From Alteromonas sp. ASW11-130 (GTDB lineage: Bacteria; Pseudomonadota; Gammaproteobacteria; Enterobacterales; Alteromonadaceae), in NCBI RefSeq assembly GCF_026183735.1, contig NZ_JAPFRE010000016.1:224697-288696 (forward strand): DNA of 64,000 bases, written 5' to 3'. Each line of letters starts with the position of its first letter. The stretch's first letter is position 1. Made by a program: the position numbers and the translations under genes. The notes under the pieces were generated by a model. It ran no database searches, had not been told where the DNA came from, and saw only the letters and a list, made by a program, of their open reading frames with translations. Below, piece by piece: positions 45,425 to 55,033 of the stretch.

Positions 45425-46423
45425 CTATAGCTTTAACAACATCTTGCCCGTATTTTTACCTTCAAAAAGCATATTTAACCCTTTGATCGCATTCTCTAAT
45501 CCTTCTACAGTATGAGCGCGATATTTTATTTTACCTTGTTGAACGTAAGGGGTTAATTTTCCGAGAAGTTGCGGAATTTCATCCCAGTGATCGGGCATGG
45601 CGAATCCACGTACATTGATGCGTTTTTTGATTAACGGTATCCAGTTAGGTCCGGGAGAAGGTTTTTCAGACTGATAGTCAGCGATCATCCCACACACTAC
45701 AATGCGACCATGCGCGTTCATACGGTTAAAAATATGCTGTTGGATAGGTCCTCCTGTATTTTCAAAAAACACATCCACTTTATCTGGTGTTAATTCTGCG
45801 AGCTTAGCGGCCAGATCATCTTTTTTGTAATTTATTGCGCCGTCGAACCCTAAATCGTTAACTATCCAGTCAGCTTTTTCATCTGTGCCTACCACGCCGA
45901 TGACTCGCAAACCGTCGGCTTTGGCAAGTTGTCCCACAATTGAACCCACCGAACCAGCTGCGCCGGTAACAACGAGTGTTTCGCCTTTTTTTGGTTCGCC
46001 AAAACTATATAAACCTGTGGTAGCGGTTAAGCCGGGCAGGGCAAAAACGCATAATGCCATCTCTTCTGAAACGCCCGGTTGTAGTTTATTAAAACCTTGT
46101 CCATCACTGACCAGATACTCACGCCAGCCTGTCATACCCATTACTTTGTCGCCAACTTTAAAGTCTGAATGATTTGACTCTACCACTTCGCCTACACCGC
46201 TTGAGCGCATAACCTCACCCAGTTCTACGGGTGGAATATAGCTCTCTCTATCGTCACTCATCCAGCCCAGCATAGCGGGATCTAAAGACATATGGGTTTG
46301 CTTGATAAGCATTTCCCCTTCACCAGGCGACGGTATAGGCTTACTGTTGGTTTCGAATAAATGAGGGCCGATTTTTCCGTCTGTAGGACGTTGAACCAAG
46401 ACGACTTCATGGTAGTTAGACAT
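45425..46423 (-). CDS. NADP-dependent alkenal/one oxidoreductase (CurA-like, MDR family)
   Basis: 332 residues, a zinc-free medium-chain reductase. Nucleotide loop GAAGSVGSIVGQLAK, then VVGTDEKADW, FENTGG and RIVVCGMIADY match the leukotriene B4 12-hydroxydehydrogenase/CurA branch (E. coli CurA 345 residues). It reduces the C=C double bond of alpha,beta-unsaturated carbonyls with NADPH. Single gene between convergent terminator and nadK. Confidence 0.87.
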   Translation of the reverse strand: MSNYHEVVLVQRPTDGKIGPHLFETNSKPIPSPGEGEMLIKQTHMSLDPAMLGWMSDDRESYIPPVELGEVMRSSGVGEVVESNHSDFKVGDKVMGMTGWREYLVSDGQGFNKLQPGVSEEMALCVFALPGLTATTGLYSFGEPKKGETLVVTGAAGSVGSIVGQLAKADGLRVIGVVGTDEKADWIVNDLGFDGAINYKKDDLAAKLAELTPDKVDVFFENTGGPIQQHIFNRMNAHGRIVVCGMIADYQSEKPSPGPNWIPLIKKRINVRGFAMPDHWDEIPQLLGKLTPYVQQGKIKYRAHTVEGLENAIKGLNMLFEGKNTGKMLLKL

Positions 46424-46526
46424 GCATAATTTCCTTATCTAATTTGATTAGTATCTACAGGTAGTGGGGATGATGTCTAACTTAACAACATTAACATTTA
46501 TACATCGTACGCTGAATAAAATATGA

Positions 46527-47402
46527 CTAATATAGCTTACTCCCCCAATCCAGCTTATTCCTCAGTACATTGAAGTAGTTGTATCCCTTAGGATGTACTA
46601 ACGCCAGTGTATCGGCACTCTTACGCACCCGAATTTCATCGCCGGGTAAAACAGGTAACACAATATGGCTGTCGCAGCTGACTTGTAAGCTGTCGCTATT
46701 GACCTTCGATACGCGCATAGAGACTTCACTATTGGCGTCTACAACAATGGGACGGGAGCTGAGTGTATGAGGGAACATTGGTACTAATGTAAGCGCATCG
46801 AGTCGAGGCATAATGATGGGGCCGCCACCAGAAAGTGAATAAGCAGTGGAACCAGTTGGTGTAGCTACGATTAATCCGTCAGAGCGTTGACTAAAAACAA
46901 ATTGTTCATCGATATATATTTCAAATTCCATCATATGGGCAACCTTACCGTGATGGAGAACCACTTCATTTACAGCACAATTGTTGCTTTTTAACTGTTC
47001 GTGACGATAAACGCCTACCTCGAGTAAAAAGCGTTGTTCGACTACGGTTTCGCCGGCAAAAATCAAATCTAACTGAGACGAAATTTCGTCCGGGTTAATA
47101 TCAGTAAGAAACCCCAGATTACCGCGGTTAACCCCAACGACGTGAATGTCAAAACGGGATAGGACTCTTGCGGCACCTAACATGCTGCCATCGCCTCCCA
47201 CCACCACCGCGAGGTCAGCTTGTTTACCGATGGTAACTAAATTAGCAAACTGACTATCGGCATCTGTCATCTCTGCGCCAAGGCTTTCTTCAATCAGGAT
47301 TTCACACCCTTTGTTTTTTAGATAGGCAATAAGTTCATCAAGACTGTCTTGGGTCGCTTCATGGCTTGGTTTACCAATTAAGCCAACGGTTTTGTATAAC
47401 AT
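46527..47402 (-). CDS. nadK: NAD kinase
   Basis: 291 residues from the ATG at 47402; the open frame begins 99 bases earlier but E. coli NadK starts at this point. GGDGS is at 69-73, NRGNLGFLTDI follows, and TPTGSTAYSLSGGGPI binds NAD. It phosphorylates NAD to NADP using ATP. In E. coli nadK is next to recN and divergent from grpE; here other genes intervene on both sides. Confidence 0.96.
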   Translation of the reverse strand: MLYKTVGLIGKPSHEATQDSLDELIAYLKNKGCEILIEESLGAEMTDADSQFANLVTIGKQADLAVVVGGDGSMLGAARVLSRFDIHVVGVNRGNLGFLTDINPDEISSQLDLIFAGETVVEQRFLLEVGVYRHEQLKSNNCAVNEVVLHHGKVAHMMEFEIYIDEQFVFSQRSDGLIVATPTGSTAYSLSGGGPIIMPRLDALTLVPMFPHTLSSRPIVVDANSEVSMRVSKVNSDSLQVSCDSHIVLPVLPGDEIRVRKSADTLALVHPKGYNYFNVLRNKLDWGSKLY

Positions 47403-47478
47403 TAAGGTGCTGATGTCCGTAATAAAAATCGGGTTTCTATTTTGGACATTAGCACATTTAAATGGGTTTAAGGAAATT

Positions 47479-48246
47479 TTAGCGTGCGGTCCAGCCGCCA
47501 TCGAGGATCATCGTTTGCCCAGTGATGTTTCGCGCATTGTCACTTATTAAAAAACTTGCCGTCGCTGCCAGCTCATCAATACTGATAAAAGCTTTTTTAG
47601 GCATTGGCTCAAGCATAATTTTATTGATCACATCGTCTTCAGATATGCCATTCTCTTTGGCCTGGGCTTTTATCTGCTGCTCCACTAAGGGGGTTTTAAC
47701 ATACGCCGGACAAAGGGTATTGATGGTTACATCACAATCGCCCGTTTCTAACGCAACGGTTTTGGCAAAGCCTAATAACCCATGTTTAGCCGCCACATAG
47801 GCCGATTTATAGGGTGAGGCGATAACGGAGTGGATAGAGCCCACATTAATAATGCGGCCAAAATTGCGTTCACGCATTCCTGGTAAAAAAGCTTGGGTCA
47901 ATAAAGCTGGGCCCACCAACATTACATTAATGAGCTGTTGCCATTTTGAAGCTGGGAAAAGTTCCAGTTTAGAAACATGCTGAATACCTGCGTTATTTAT
48001 CAAGATATCGATAGGCGTGGAGGACAATTGTTCAGCCGTTTTTCGTACTTGCTCAGCGTCGCTCACATCTAACGCTATTGGTGTGGCGCGTAAACCTTGT
48101 GCTGTTAATTTTTCACTTGCTGTGGTGGCTGCTTCAAGGTTTATATCCGCTAAAACTACGTGATGCCCTTGCGCGGCTAAATGTTCTGCTATGCCATATC
48201 CAATACCGCTGGCGCTGCCTGTTATCAGAATATTTCGCTTAATCAT
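47479..48246 (-). CDS. bdhA: 3-hydroxybutyrate dehydrogenase
   Basis: 255 residues, classical SDR. Rossmann loop GSASGIG, NNAG, catalytic Ser-Tyr-Lys in VGSIHSVIASPYKSAYVAAKHG, and PAYVKTPLVEQQI, a signature segment of D-beta-hydroxybutyrate dehydrogenases. It oxidises (R)-3-hydroxybutyrate to acetoacetate with NAD. ATG 48246 with AGGTGAC upstream is preferred over a GTG nine bases earlier. It overlaps the depolymerase gene by eight bases and is the last gene of the operon. Confidence 0.9.
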   Translation of the reverse strand: MIKRNILITGSASGIGYGIAEHLAAQGHHVVLADINLEAATTASEKLTAQGLRATPIALDVSDAEQVRKTAEQLSSTPIDILINNAGIQHVSKLELFPASKWQQLINVMLVGPALLTQAFLPGMRERNFGRIINVGSIHSVIASPYKSAYVAAKHGLLGFAKTVALETGDCDVTINTLCPAYVKTPLVEQQIKAQAKENGISEDDVINKIMLEPMPKKAFISIDELAATASFLISDNARNITGQTMILDGGWTAR

Positions 48247-49246
48247 TATTGTCACCTGCAGCTAATTTCTCGACGATAGTCATTACCGCTGTAATTTGGT
48301 GACCATCAGCAGTGGCGTAGTCGGCAGAGGTATACCCCCACCAATCCCAGCAACCTTGTGGGTTAAGGGGCATAAATATAGATTTTTTGGTTTGTGGGTA
48401 GACTACTACTATGTTGTTACTATCTGCCCATTCGTTAATGCCTGTATTGAGCACATAGTCTTTTCCTATTGCTTCCGCATACTGGTTACAGCCATGAAAG
48501 CTTATATGGACTTTACACTCTGCGCCTTCAAGACAAGGTTTTGGAATATAGGTATAGCCGGTTTCGGCCATAGTTTTAGCTGATTCGCCAGCTAATTTAG
48601 ATTGACTGAACTCAACTATTTCCCCTGAAAGTTCTCCAGACGGTGGCGCCAAATCACCCACGACGGCTTGAAGCATTGCACCCGCAGCGTCATAATCACA
48701 GTTACCCAGATAAGGTGCATCGGATGTCAAACAAGAACCGCCTTTTTCTTTGGTAGGGAATAAATGAGCGAAGGGTTTGTCATTCACGTATGTCACATTC
48801 TGTACGCCCACCCAGTTTTTATATTGCGTATGTAATAACTCGGTGGCTGCGGGAGTTACTTTACTATCTTTAGTACCGTGCAGCAGCCAGACCTTATCGC
48901 CTTTAAGGTTTTCCAGCGAAGGAATTTTACCTTCTTGAGCCCACTTCGTCGCTGAATTATTTAATAGCGCCAGGTCGACTGGCGTTTCCATTTTGCTGAC
49001 ACATTGATTGAGTGCCACAGTGATATCGTTTTGGCCACAATAGTAAGGCCCTGCGGCGATGATTCCAGCGCCTGAGACCTTATCGCTATGAGCAATGTGA
49101 AATTGGGTTGCCATATAGCCTCCGGATGACAAACCCGATACTGTTATGTCTGATAAATCGAGTTTTAATTTTGCCGAAGTACTATCAGCGATTGCATACA
49201 CGGGCAGGCATATTGCTGACAGTAAAGAAAGGTGCGCTATCTTCAT
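48239..49246 (-). CDS. exported short-chain polyhydroxyalkanoate depolymerase
   Basis: 335 residues with a signal peptide (about 1-20, VYAIA). The lipase box is G38-L-S40-S-G42 in VSGLSSGGYMATQF; HGCNQYAEAIG and WWGYTSADYATADG near the C-terminus are typical of type 2 extracellular catalytic domains. No linker or substrate-binding domain follows, so it is a short form acting on oligomers or amorphous polymer, probably in the periplasm. The product, 3-hydroxybutyrate, is the substrate of the next enzyme. Confidence 0.88.
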   Translation of the reverse strand: MKIAHLSLLSAICLPVYAIADSTSAKLKLDLSDITVSGLSSGGYMATQFHIAHSDKVSGAGIIAAGPYYCGQNDITVALNQCVSKMETPVDLALLNNSATKWAQEGKIPSLENLKGDKVWLLHGTKDSKVTPAATELLHTQYKNWVGVQNVTYVNDKPFAHLFPTKEKGGSCLTSDAPYLGNCDYDAAGAMLQAVVGDLAPPSGELSGEIVEFSQSKLAGESAKTMAETGYTYIPKPCLEGAECKVHISFHGCNQYAEAIGKDYVLNTGINEWADSNNIVVVYPQTKKSIFMPLNPQGCWDWWGYTSADYATADGHQITAVMTIVEKLAAGDNND

Positions 49247-49253
49247 ATTAAGG

Positions 49254-50441
49254 TTACCTGACTGGGTTATTTAAAAATGTAGTGATAGCTTCTGCATGTT
49301 GCTGAACATTCACTACGCCTTCCAGATGGCCAAATTGACCTTCAAGAGTAAGTAGTTTGCTGGATTGGTTTAATAGTTGATGAGGGCCCTCTGCCAGATA
49401 TGGCATCAATAATAAATCACTTTCTGAAGGTAAAAACAGGCTGGGCGCGGTGACGCGTTTCAGCCCTTTTTTTAAAGAGTGTTGGTGGCCCGCTACATAT
49501 AGCTGACACGCCCGCGCCAGATAAAGCAGAGAATTAGCATCCATCTTTTCTGTTCTTGATGCGGCACGCTGCTTTAGCCAATTAACAATAGTGTGGGACA
49601 TGTTAATATCGTTAAGCGGCCCTCGTTCCAGCGGCGCATAACTAAGCATGTTACCTTGGTTATTAAAGAACGCTGGGGTGAGAGCCTGTTGAGTTATTAA
49701 CATTAAAGATGCCACCAAGCCTTCAACAGGAGGGTGATCTTTGGCATAGTTTCCGTTATTCCATTTGGGATCAAGCTTAATGGGCAAGGTCCATTGTTCA
49801 AGCATGGCTGTGGTCCAGGCATCACTTTCACCCGAACCAATCACAGAGATTACTCGTTTGACTTGTTCTGGATAAGCTGCCGCCCAATCCAACGCCTGCA
49901 TTGATCCCATAGAAGGTCCGATTACAGCGTGAAGAGTTTCTATTCCTAAGCTTTGCAACACGGCTTTTTGAATATTGACAAAATCGCGAATTGTCACCAC
50001 AGGGAAGTCTAACCCCCAGGGTTGATTCGTTTGCGGATTGATACTGGCTGGGCCCGTGGTAACCACATTCTCATCGTAAGCATTAATGTTGGCGAGTGAA
50101 TCGACGCTTACCACGAAGTAGCGATTGGTATCAATGGCTTTACCCGGCCCTATTATCGCATCCCAGTAGCCTGCTGTTTCATCGTCAGAGTGATATTTCC
50201 CCGCGGCGTGGGAGGTACCGGTAAAATAATGGGTAACGAGTATCGCATTACTTTTATCCGCGTTTAGTTTCCCGTAGCTTTCCCAACCCACTTTTACTTC
50301 AGGTAGCACTTTACCGTTGAACAGCTCAAACTGGTGTGTAGTAAATATCTGTTTCTCAACTAATAAATTTTCAGATGCAGGTTTTCCTTCGGTGACCGTG
50401 GATAAGCACAGAACTAACCAGATAAGAGCAAACTTATACAT
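49254..50441 (-). CDS. exported MetX-like alpha/beta hydrolase
   Basis: 395 residues. The fold is that of homoserine O-acetyltransferases: HYFTGTSHAAG, VVSVDSLANINAYDENVVTTGPASINP, DFVNIQKAVLQSLGIE, nucleophile S177 in GPSMGSMQA, an Asp in LPSESDLLLMP and His in GQFGHLEG. Unlike MetX it has an N-terminal signal peptide (about 1-19), so it works outside the cytoplasm where acetyl-CoA is absent. It is probably an esterase. It lies eight bases after the permease and seven before the depolymerase, which suggests a role in breaking 3-hydroxybutyrate esters. Confidence 0.82.
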   Translation of the reverse strand: MYKFALIWLVLCLSTVTEGKPASENLLVEKQIFTTHQFELFNGKVLPEVKVGWESYGKLNADKSNAILVTHYFTGTSHAAGKYHSDDETAGYWDAIIGPGKAIDTNRYFVVSVDSLANINAYDENVVTTGPASINPQTNQPWGLDFPVVTIRDFVNIQKAVLQSLGIETLHAVIGPSMGSMQALDWAAAYPEQVKRVISVIGSGESDAWTTAMLEQWTLPIKLDPKWNNGNYAKDHPPVEGLVASLMLITQQALTPAFFNNQGNMLSYAPLERGPLNDINMSHTIVNWLKQRAASRTEKMDANSLLYLARACQLYVAGHQHSLKKGLKRVTAPSLFLPSESDLLLMPYLAEGPHQLLNQSSKLLTLEGQFGHLEGVVNVQQHAEAITTFLNNPVR

Positions 50442-50449
50442 TCTTTACC

Positions 50450-51745
50450 TCACATTATCGAAAACAGACCGATAGCCATGACTAGGCCAATAAGTGGTAC
50501 AACGACGGTTAAAGCGGCTACAGCGCTATAAGCTGCCTTGTGAGTTTCATGACAAATTGCACGAATAGTGGTGACCACATAGCCATTGTGAGGCAAGGAA
50601 TCGAGTGCGCCGGAAGAAATTGAAACAATTCGATGTAATTGGTCCGGTTCTACGCCTTGATCCAAATAATGAGGAGCGACTAAGGGGAGTGCAATTGCCT
50701 GCCCGCCTGAAGCTGAACCAGTCAAGCCGGCGATAACACTGACCGCAATGGCGGCACCAATTAATTCATTTCCCGGAATCTGTGTCATCAACTCCACAGT
50801 CTGCTGGAAGGCAATCGTGCTTTTTGCAATTGATCCAAACCCGACGACGGCGGCCGTATTGCCGATGGCTATTAAAGCGCCTGTTGTACCCAGATTAATC
50901 GCCTGTGACATATTGTGAAAATGCTTGTAGTTAATCAGCATTATGGTTAACACGCCGCCACCTAATGCCACAATTAACGCCAACTGTGCCAGTGCTTCAT
51001 GTAAGGTAAAAGATAAAATAAGTACAACAAAAAGAGGAATTAAGCCTGTCATCGGATGGGGATAATCACGTTCCGGAATATGCGGGTCGTACTCGCGGCT
51101 ATCAAATTTTTCGCCATTGGCAACTGCTTTGCCAATCATTTTTTTTAGCCACCAGTAACCAAAACTGGCCATGAATATGGCCACCACTAAACTGACTTCC
51201 CATCCTGCAAACGGTGAAGTACCTAAGTACTTAATTGGGATCCAGTTTTGGATTTCAGGTGAGCCAGCAGATGTCATCGTGAAGGTAACCGAACCAAACG
51301 CCAGGGTGGCAGGAATAAAGCGTCTCGGCAAATTGGCATCTTTAAACAGGCTCAACGCCATAGGGTAGACCGAAAAAGCCACCACAAAAACGCTTACACC
51401 GCCATAAGTCAATATGGCACACGCCATGACTACCGCTAACACGGCATGTTTAAAACCAAGCTTACCGACGATCCAGCGCGCCACCGAATCTGCGGCGCCC
51501 GTGTCTTCCATAAATTTACCGAAAATAGCACCGAGTAAAAACATGAAAAACCAGCTGGCAATGAAACCAGAAAAGCCACTCATATAGGTTTCAACAAAAT
51601 TGTTTTCACCAATAAAAACGGGTAAGCCACTGGTGAGTGCAACTAATAAAGCACACGCTGGAGCTGCAATGAATAAATTCATTCCTCGAATAGTCAGTAC
51701 AATCAATAAAACCAGACCGCCAATCAGGCCTATTAAACTTAACAT
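50450..51745 (-). CDS. GntP-family permease, probably for 3-hydroxybutyrate
   Basis: 431 residues with about 12 hydrophobic segments. SAGSPEIQNWIPIKYLGTSPFAG, GSASGGQAIALPLVAPHYL and SGALDSLPHNGYVVTTI match the GntP/citrate-type permease family. It leads an operon with depolymerase, exported esterase and 3-hydroxybutyrate dehydrogenase, so import of 3-hydroxybutyrate is the likely role; gluconate is the classic GntP substrate. The stop is eight bases before the next start. Confidence 0.85.
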   Translation of the reverse strand: MLSLIGLIGGLVLLIVLTIRGMNLFIAAPACALLVALTSGLPVFIGENNFVETYMSGFSGFIASWFFMFLLGAIFGKFMEDTGAADSVARWIVGKLGFKHAVLAVVMACAILTYGGVSVFVVAFSVYPMALSLFKDANLPRRFIPATLAFGSVTFTMTSAGSPEIQNWIPIKYLGTSPFAGWEVSLVVAIFMASFGYWWLKKMIGKAVANGEKFDSREYDPHIPERDYPHPMTGLIPLFVVLILSFTLHEALAQLALIVALGGGVLTIMLINYKHFHNMSQAINLGTTGALIAIGNTAAVVGFGSIAKSTIAFQQTVELMTQIPGNELIGAAIAVSVIAGLTGSASGGQAIALPLVAPHYLDQGVEPDQLHRIVSISSGALDSLPHNGYVVTTIRAICHETHKAAYSAVAALTVVVPLIGLVMAIGLFSIM

Positions 51746-51837
51746 AGTGTATTCCGCTTATTGTTATTCTCTTTATCTGAAAAATACAGATAGTCAGAAT
51801 TTGAGTAAATTGTGAACTGAACTCAGGCACTTGCCCA

Positions 51838-51853
51838 TAGTACGATGGTACTA
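51838..51853. promoter_or_regulatory. GTAC-N4-GTAC palindrome, site 1
   Basis: TAGTAC-GATG-GTACTA in the divergent promoter region between the permease operon and the TonB receptor. Perfect 6-bp arms. A regulator-binding site is inference. Confidence 0.45.
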
Positions 51854-51922
51854 CATAAAAAAATTTTAGCTTGTTTTAAAGTGGTTAGAGAAGTACTCAG
51901 TTACGCTGATGTCGTGACATAA

Positions 51923-51934
51923 GTACCCATGTAC
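51923..51934. promoter_or_regulatory. GTAC-N4-GTAC palindrome, site 2
   Basis: GTAC-CCAT-GTAC, with the same core and spacing as the site at 51838 and centred 83 bases away (about eight helical turns). It lies 46 bases upstream of the TonB receptor ATG. A weaker third half-match (AGTAC-TCAG-TTAC) lies between them. Confidence 0.4.
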
Positions 51935-51980
51935 ATTACCCATTTAGCCTTACTAGAACAAAAACGAATAGGAAACCGCT

Positions 51981-54287
51981 ATGCAACACCCATTAACACA
52001 CGTCAGAGGCTTTAACAGGACACTCTGCGCGACTGCTGTCGCGATTGCCTGTTTCAGCACTTCTTTCGCCAGTGCGCAAGAGCAAAGCCTAGTAGAGGAA
52101 GGCTCAAAGCTTGAACGAATTGAAGTCACTGCCCGAAAGACAACTGAATCATTACAGGAAGTGCCTGTAGCTATCACCTCCATAGGGGCAGGGGAGTTGA
52201 CCGAAAAAGGAATAAGCGTACTTACGGAAGTACAACAGTTTTCGCCGAATACTACGCTGCAAACAAGCCGAGGTACAAACTCTACTTTAACTGCTTTTAT
52301 CCGAGGCGTTGGTCAGCAAGATCCACTTTGGGGATATGAACCCGGCGTAGGAATATATATTGATGATGTGTACATGGCACGCCCTCAAGGCGCAGTGTTA
52401 GATTTATTAGATGTTCAACGTATCGAAGTATTGCGCGGCCCACAAGGCACCCTTTACGGCAAAAACACCATTGGCGGTGCGGTTAAATATGTCACCAAAG
52501 AAATGTCTGGTGACCCGCAATTTACTGCGCAGGCTACTTTAGGTAGTTACAACCAACAAGATGTGAAAGTAACAGGCCAATATCCTGTCATCGAAGATGT
52601 AGTGTATATGGGGTTCGGATACGCAAACCTGAGCCGGGATGGCTTTGGAACCTATTTGCAGTCTGCTTTACCGGATCAGGATCGCGAAAACTATAACAAG
52701 GATTTATGGGCTGCACGATTGACGTTAGAAGTGCACGCAACGGATGATTTATTCTTCCGTTTTGGTTGGGATAAAACGGAAGATGATTCCAATGCAAAAG
52801 GCGGCTACAGACTACTTCCAAGCTTATTGGTCGATGCACCTGTACCTGACTCTAAATTTGATTCGTATACCAGCTTACCTACCTGGAACAAAGTAGAGTT
52901 GGAGGGTTACAATTGGCTCGCTCAATATAATGTGAATGATGCATTGGAACTTAAATATATTGGTTCTCATCGTGAAAGCTACTCTCCAACTAATATTGAT
53001 TTTGATAATACATCACTCGATATTTTTGACGTTCCGGCCGAGTACAAAGACGAAAATGACACCCATGAGTTGCAAGCTAATTTTAGCGGAAATGACTTTT
53101 CAGTGGTGTCTGGCGTCTATTACTACGACGGCGAATCTTGTGGAAACTTTGATGCTATTTTAGGCTTTTTAGGACGTGCAGCATTCAGTACACCGGGCTT
53201 GACCCGCGAAGTCAGTGGCTGTAACAACAGTGAAAGTTGGGCCGTCTATTCTCAAGTTAATTACGATATTACCGAGCAACTTTCAGTTTCAGTAGGTGCC
53301 CGCTATACCGACGAAGAAAAATCAGCGACCGTTAACAACGGTTTAGTGTTTTATAATTTATACCCTTATTCCGGGTGGTTCGATGGGTACGAGCGTCCAG
53401 CAGGAGAGTTGGTACCGCAAGTGTTAGGTAGAGATGCGAATGGTGACGATGTCTTGGATAGTCCCGCAGTTGAAAGTTGGTCGCGCTTTACCCCTAGAGT
53501 CGGGGTTGAGTACCAGATGAACCGTGACATGATGTTTTTCGCCAGTTACTCTCAAGGCTTTAAGTCTGGGACGTTTAATCCCCGAGCGAGTGGCCCAGAG
53601 CCTGGCGTAAAGCCTGAAGTAGTAGATTCGTTCGAGCTAGGCATGAAGTCAGATCTGACGGATAGCTTACGCCTTAATGCCACGTTATTTAGCTATGTGC
53701 ATAAGGATCGCCAATACATTGGGGTTGAAGGTGACTCAGATGATCCAACTGCGCTACAGCAACGCTTAAGAAATGCTGCTGAAACGGAAGGCCAGGGGAT
53801 AGAAATTGAGATGACTTATGTGGCAACAGACAATTTACAGTTCGACGTTGCTTATGGCTATATTGATTTCGATATCGTTAAAAATGATGCAATTCCGCCC
53901 TTAATCGGCTTAGCTTCAACGCCGGAGAATACCTTTAACTTCGCCGCTAATTATTTGCTTGATACGAGCTGGGGTAGTTTTATCTTTAATGCAAACTATT
54001 ATTATCGCGATGGCTATCTTTTATTTGAAACCAGTGACCTGATTCAACAAGATGCCTATGGCATGGTAAACGCTAGTGTGAGCTGGGAAAGTGTACATGG
54101 TAATTGGTTCGGTGGACTTCATTTGAAAAATATCACCGATGAAGAATACCTGGTGGGGGGATATGACTTTGTCACCCCTGATCCAGACACCGGTGAACTG
54201 GGCCCAGGCCTCGGCGGCGATACAACGTTAATTGGATACTATGGCGATCCGCGCACTGTTCATATTACAGTCGGTTATCGATTCTAA
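51981..54287 (+). CDS. TonB-dependent outer membrane receptor
   Basis: 768 residues. Signal peptide of about 35 residues ending FASA, then a TonB box-like region IEVTARK, a plug domain with RGVGQQDP, VGIYIDDVYMARPQGAVLDLLDVQRIEVLRGPQGTLYGKNTIGGAV-type sequence, and a beta-barrel ending in the aromatic VHITVGYRF. It is predicted to import a ligand too large for porins. Its promoter region is shared with the 3-hydroxybutyrate operon, so oligomeric hydroxyalkanoate is a possible ligand; iron chelates or vitamins are not excluded. AGGAAACC precedes the ATG. Confidence 0.93.
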   Translation: MQHPLTHVRGFNRTLCATAVAIACFSTSFASAQEQSLVEEGSKLERIEVTARKTTESLQEVPVAITSIGAGELTEKGISVLTEVQQFSPNTTLQTSRGTNSTLTAFIRGVGQQDPLWGYEPGVGIYIDDVYMARPQGAVLDLLDVQRIEVLRGPQGTLYGKNTIGGAVKYVTKEMSGDPQFTAQATLGSYNQQDVKVTGQYPVIEDVVYMGFGYANLSRDGFGTYLQSALPDQDRENYNKDLWAARLTLEVHATDDLFFRFGWDKTEDDSNAKGGYRLLPSLLVDAPVPDSKFDSYTSLPTWNKVELEGYNWLAQYNVNDALELKYIGSHRESYSPTNIDFDNTSLDIFDVPAEYKDENDTHELQANFSGNDFSVVSGVYYYDGESCGNFDAILGFLGRAAFSTPGLTREVSGCNNSESWAVYSQVNYDITEQLSVSVGARYTDEEKSATVNNGLVFYNLYPYSGWFDGYERPAGELVPQVLGRDANGDDVLDSPAVESWSRFTPRVGVEYQMNRDMMFFASYSQGFKSGTFNPRASGPEPGVKPEVVDSFELGMKSDLTDSLRLNATLFSYVHKDRQYIGVEGDSDDPTALQQRLRNAAETEGQGIEIEMTYVATDNLQFDVAYGYIDFDIVKNDAIPPLIGLASTPENTFNFAANYLLDTSWGSFIFNANYYYRDGYLLFETSDLIQQDAYGMVNASVSWESVHGNWFGGLHLKNITDEEYLVGGYDFVTPDPDTGELGPGLGGDTTLIGYYGDPRTVHITVGYRF

Positions 54288-54296
54288 CCAAACCGA

Positions 54297-54334
54297 GAAA
54301 GGGCGATACATAAAGTCAGTCGCCCTTTCTTTTA
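54297..54334 (+). terminator. intrinsic terminator of the TonB receptor gene
   Basis: Stem GAAAGGGCGA / TCGCCCTTTC with a 13-base loop, followed by TTTTAATTT. It ends the receptor transcript ten bases after the stop. Confidence 0.85.
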
Positions 54335-54391
54335 ATTTCTTGCATTTTTTCTTCAGATTCTACACAGTAAAAAAAACACCATAATTTCCTC

Positions 54392-55033
54392 ATGCAACCA
54401 AAAGTACTCATTGCTGACGATCATCCTATATTCCGCGCCGCTATGCGGTATGCGCTTGCCGACATAGTTGGCGAAAACCTTGTCGAAGCTGAATCTTATC
54501 CGCAAACGCATTCAATTCTACAAACAGATCCTGACGTTGAGGTTGTGTTTTTAGACATTAATATGCCCGGAAACGAAGGCTTAACCGGATTAAGTGAAAT
54601 CAGAGCATGTTTTCCAGATGTGATAGTAGTCATGGTGTCTGCCGAAGAAAATCCACAGTTAATTCGTAAAGCAATAGATTTAGGTTCAAGCGGGTACATC
54701 CCAAAGTCCACCCCATTGCCCGTGCTTAACGATGCCGTTAGACAGATTATTGAAGGTGATCAGTGGTTGCCTCAAACCATTAGCGGTGCATTACCTGACC
54801 TGCATAACAAAGAACAGCAGGATTTTGCCCAACGTATGACACAACTTACCCCTCACCAGTTCATGGTTTTGAAACTAATTGCAGACGGCCTGCTAAACAA
54901 ACAAATTGCCTACCATCTCGACATTTCTGAATCTACCGTCAAACAACATGTGTCAGCAGTGCTTCGCAAGCTGAACGTGATTAATCGTACACAAGCAGGC
55001 ATCATCTTTAAGCAGTTGATAGAAAAAATCTAA
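54392..55033 (+). CDS. NarL/LuxR-family response regulator (CrbR-like)
   Basis: 213 residues. Receiver with DD pocket in ADDHPIF, phosphoacceptor D55 in FLDINMPG, and PKSTP around the conserved lysine. C-terminal LuxR HTH: LTPHQFMVLKLIADGLLNKQIAYHL-type sequence with ISESTVKQHVSAVLRKL. This is the regulator class that partners SLC5-linked kinases of the CrbS type, and such a kinase is encoded 2.4 kb downstream on the opposite strand. It lies directly after the TonB receptor. Partnership is inference. Confidence 0.85.
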   Translation: MQPKVLIADDHPIFRAAMRYALADIVGENLVEAESYPQTHSILQTDPDVEVVFLDINMPGNEGLTGLSEIRACFPDVIVVMVSAEENPQLIRKAIDLGSSGYIPKSTPLPVLNDAVRQIIEGDQWLPQTISGALPDLHNKEQQDFAQRMTQLTPHQFMVLKLIADGLLNKQIAYHLDISESTVKQHVSAVLRKLNVINRTQAGIIFKQLIEKI

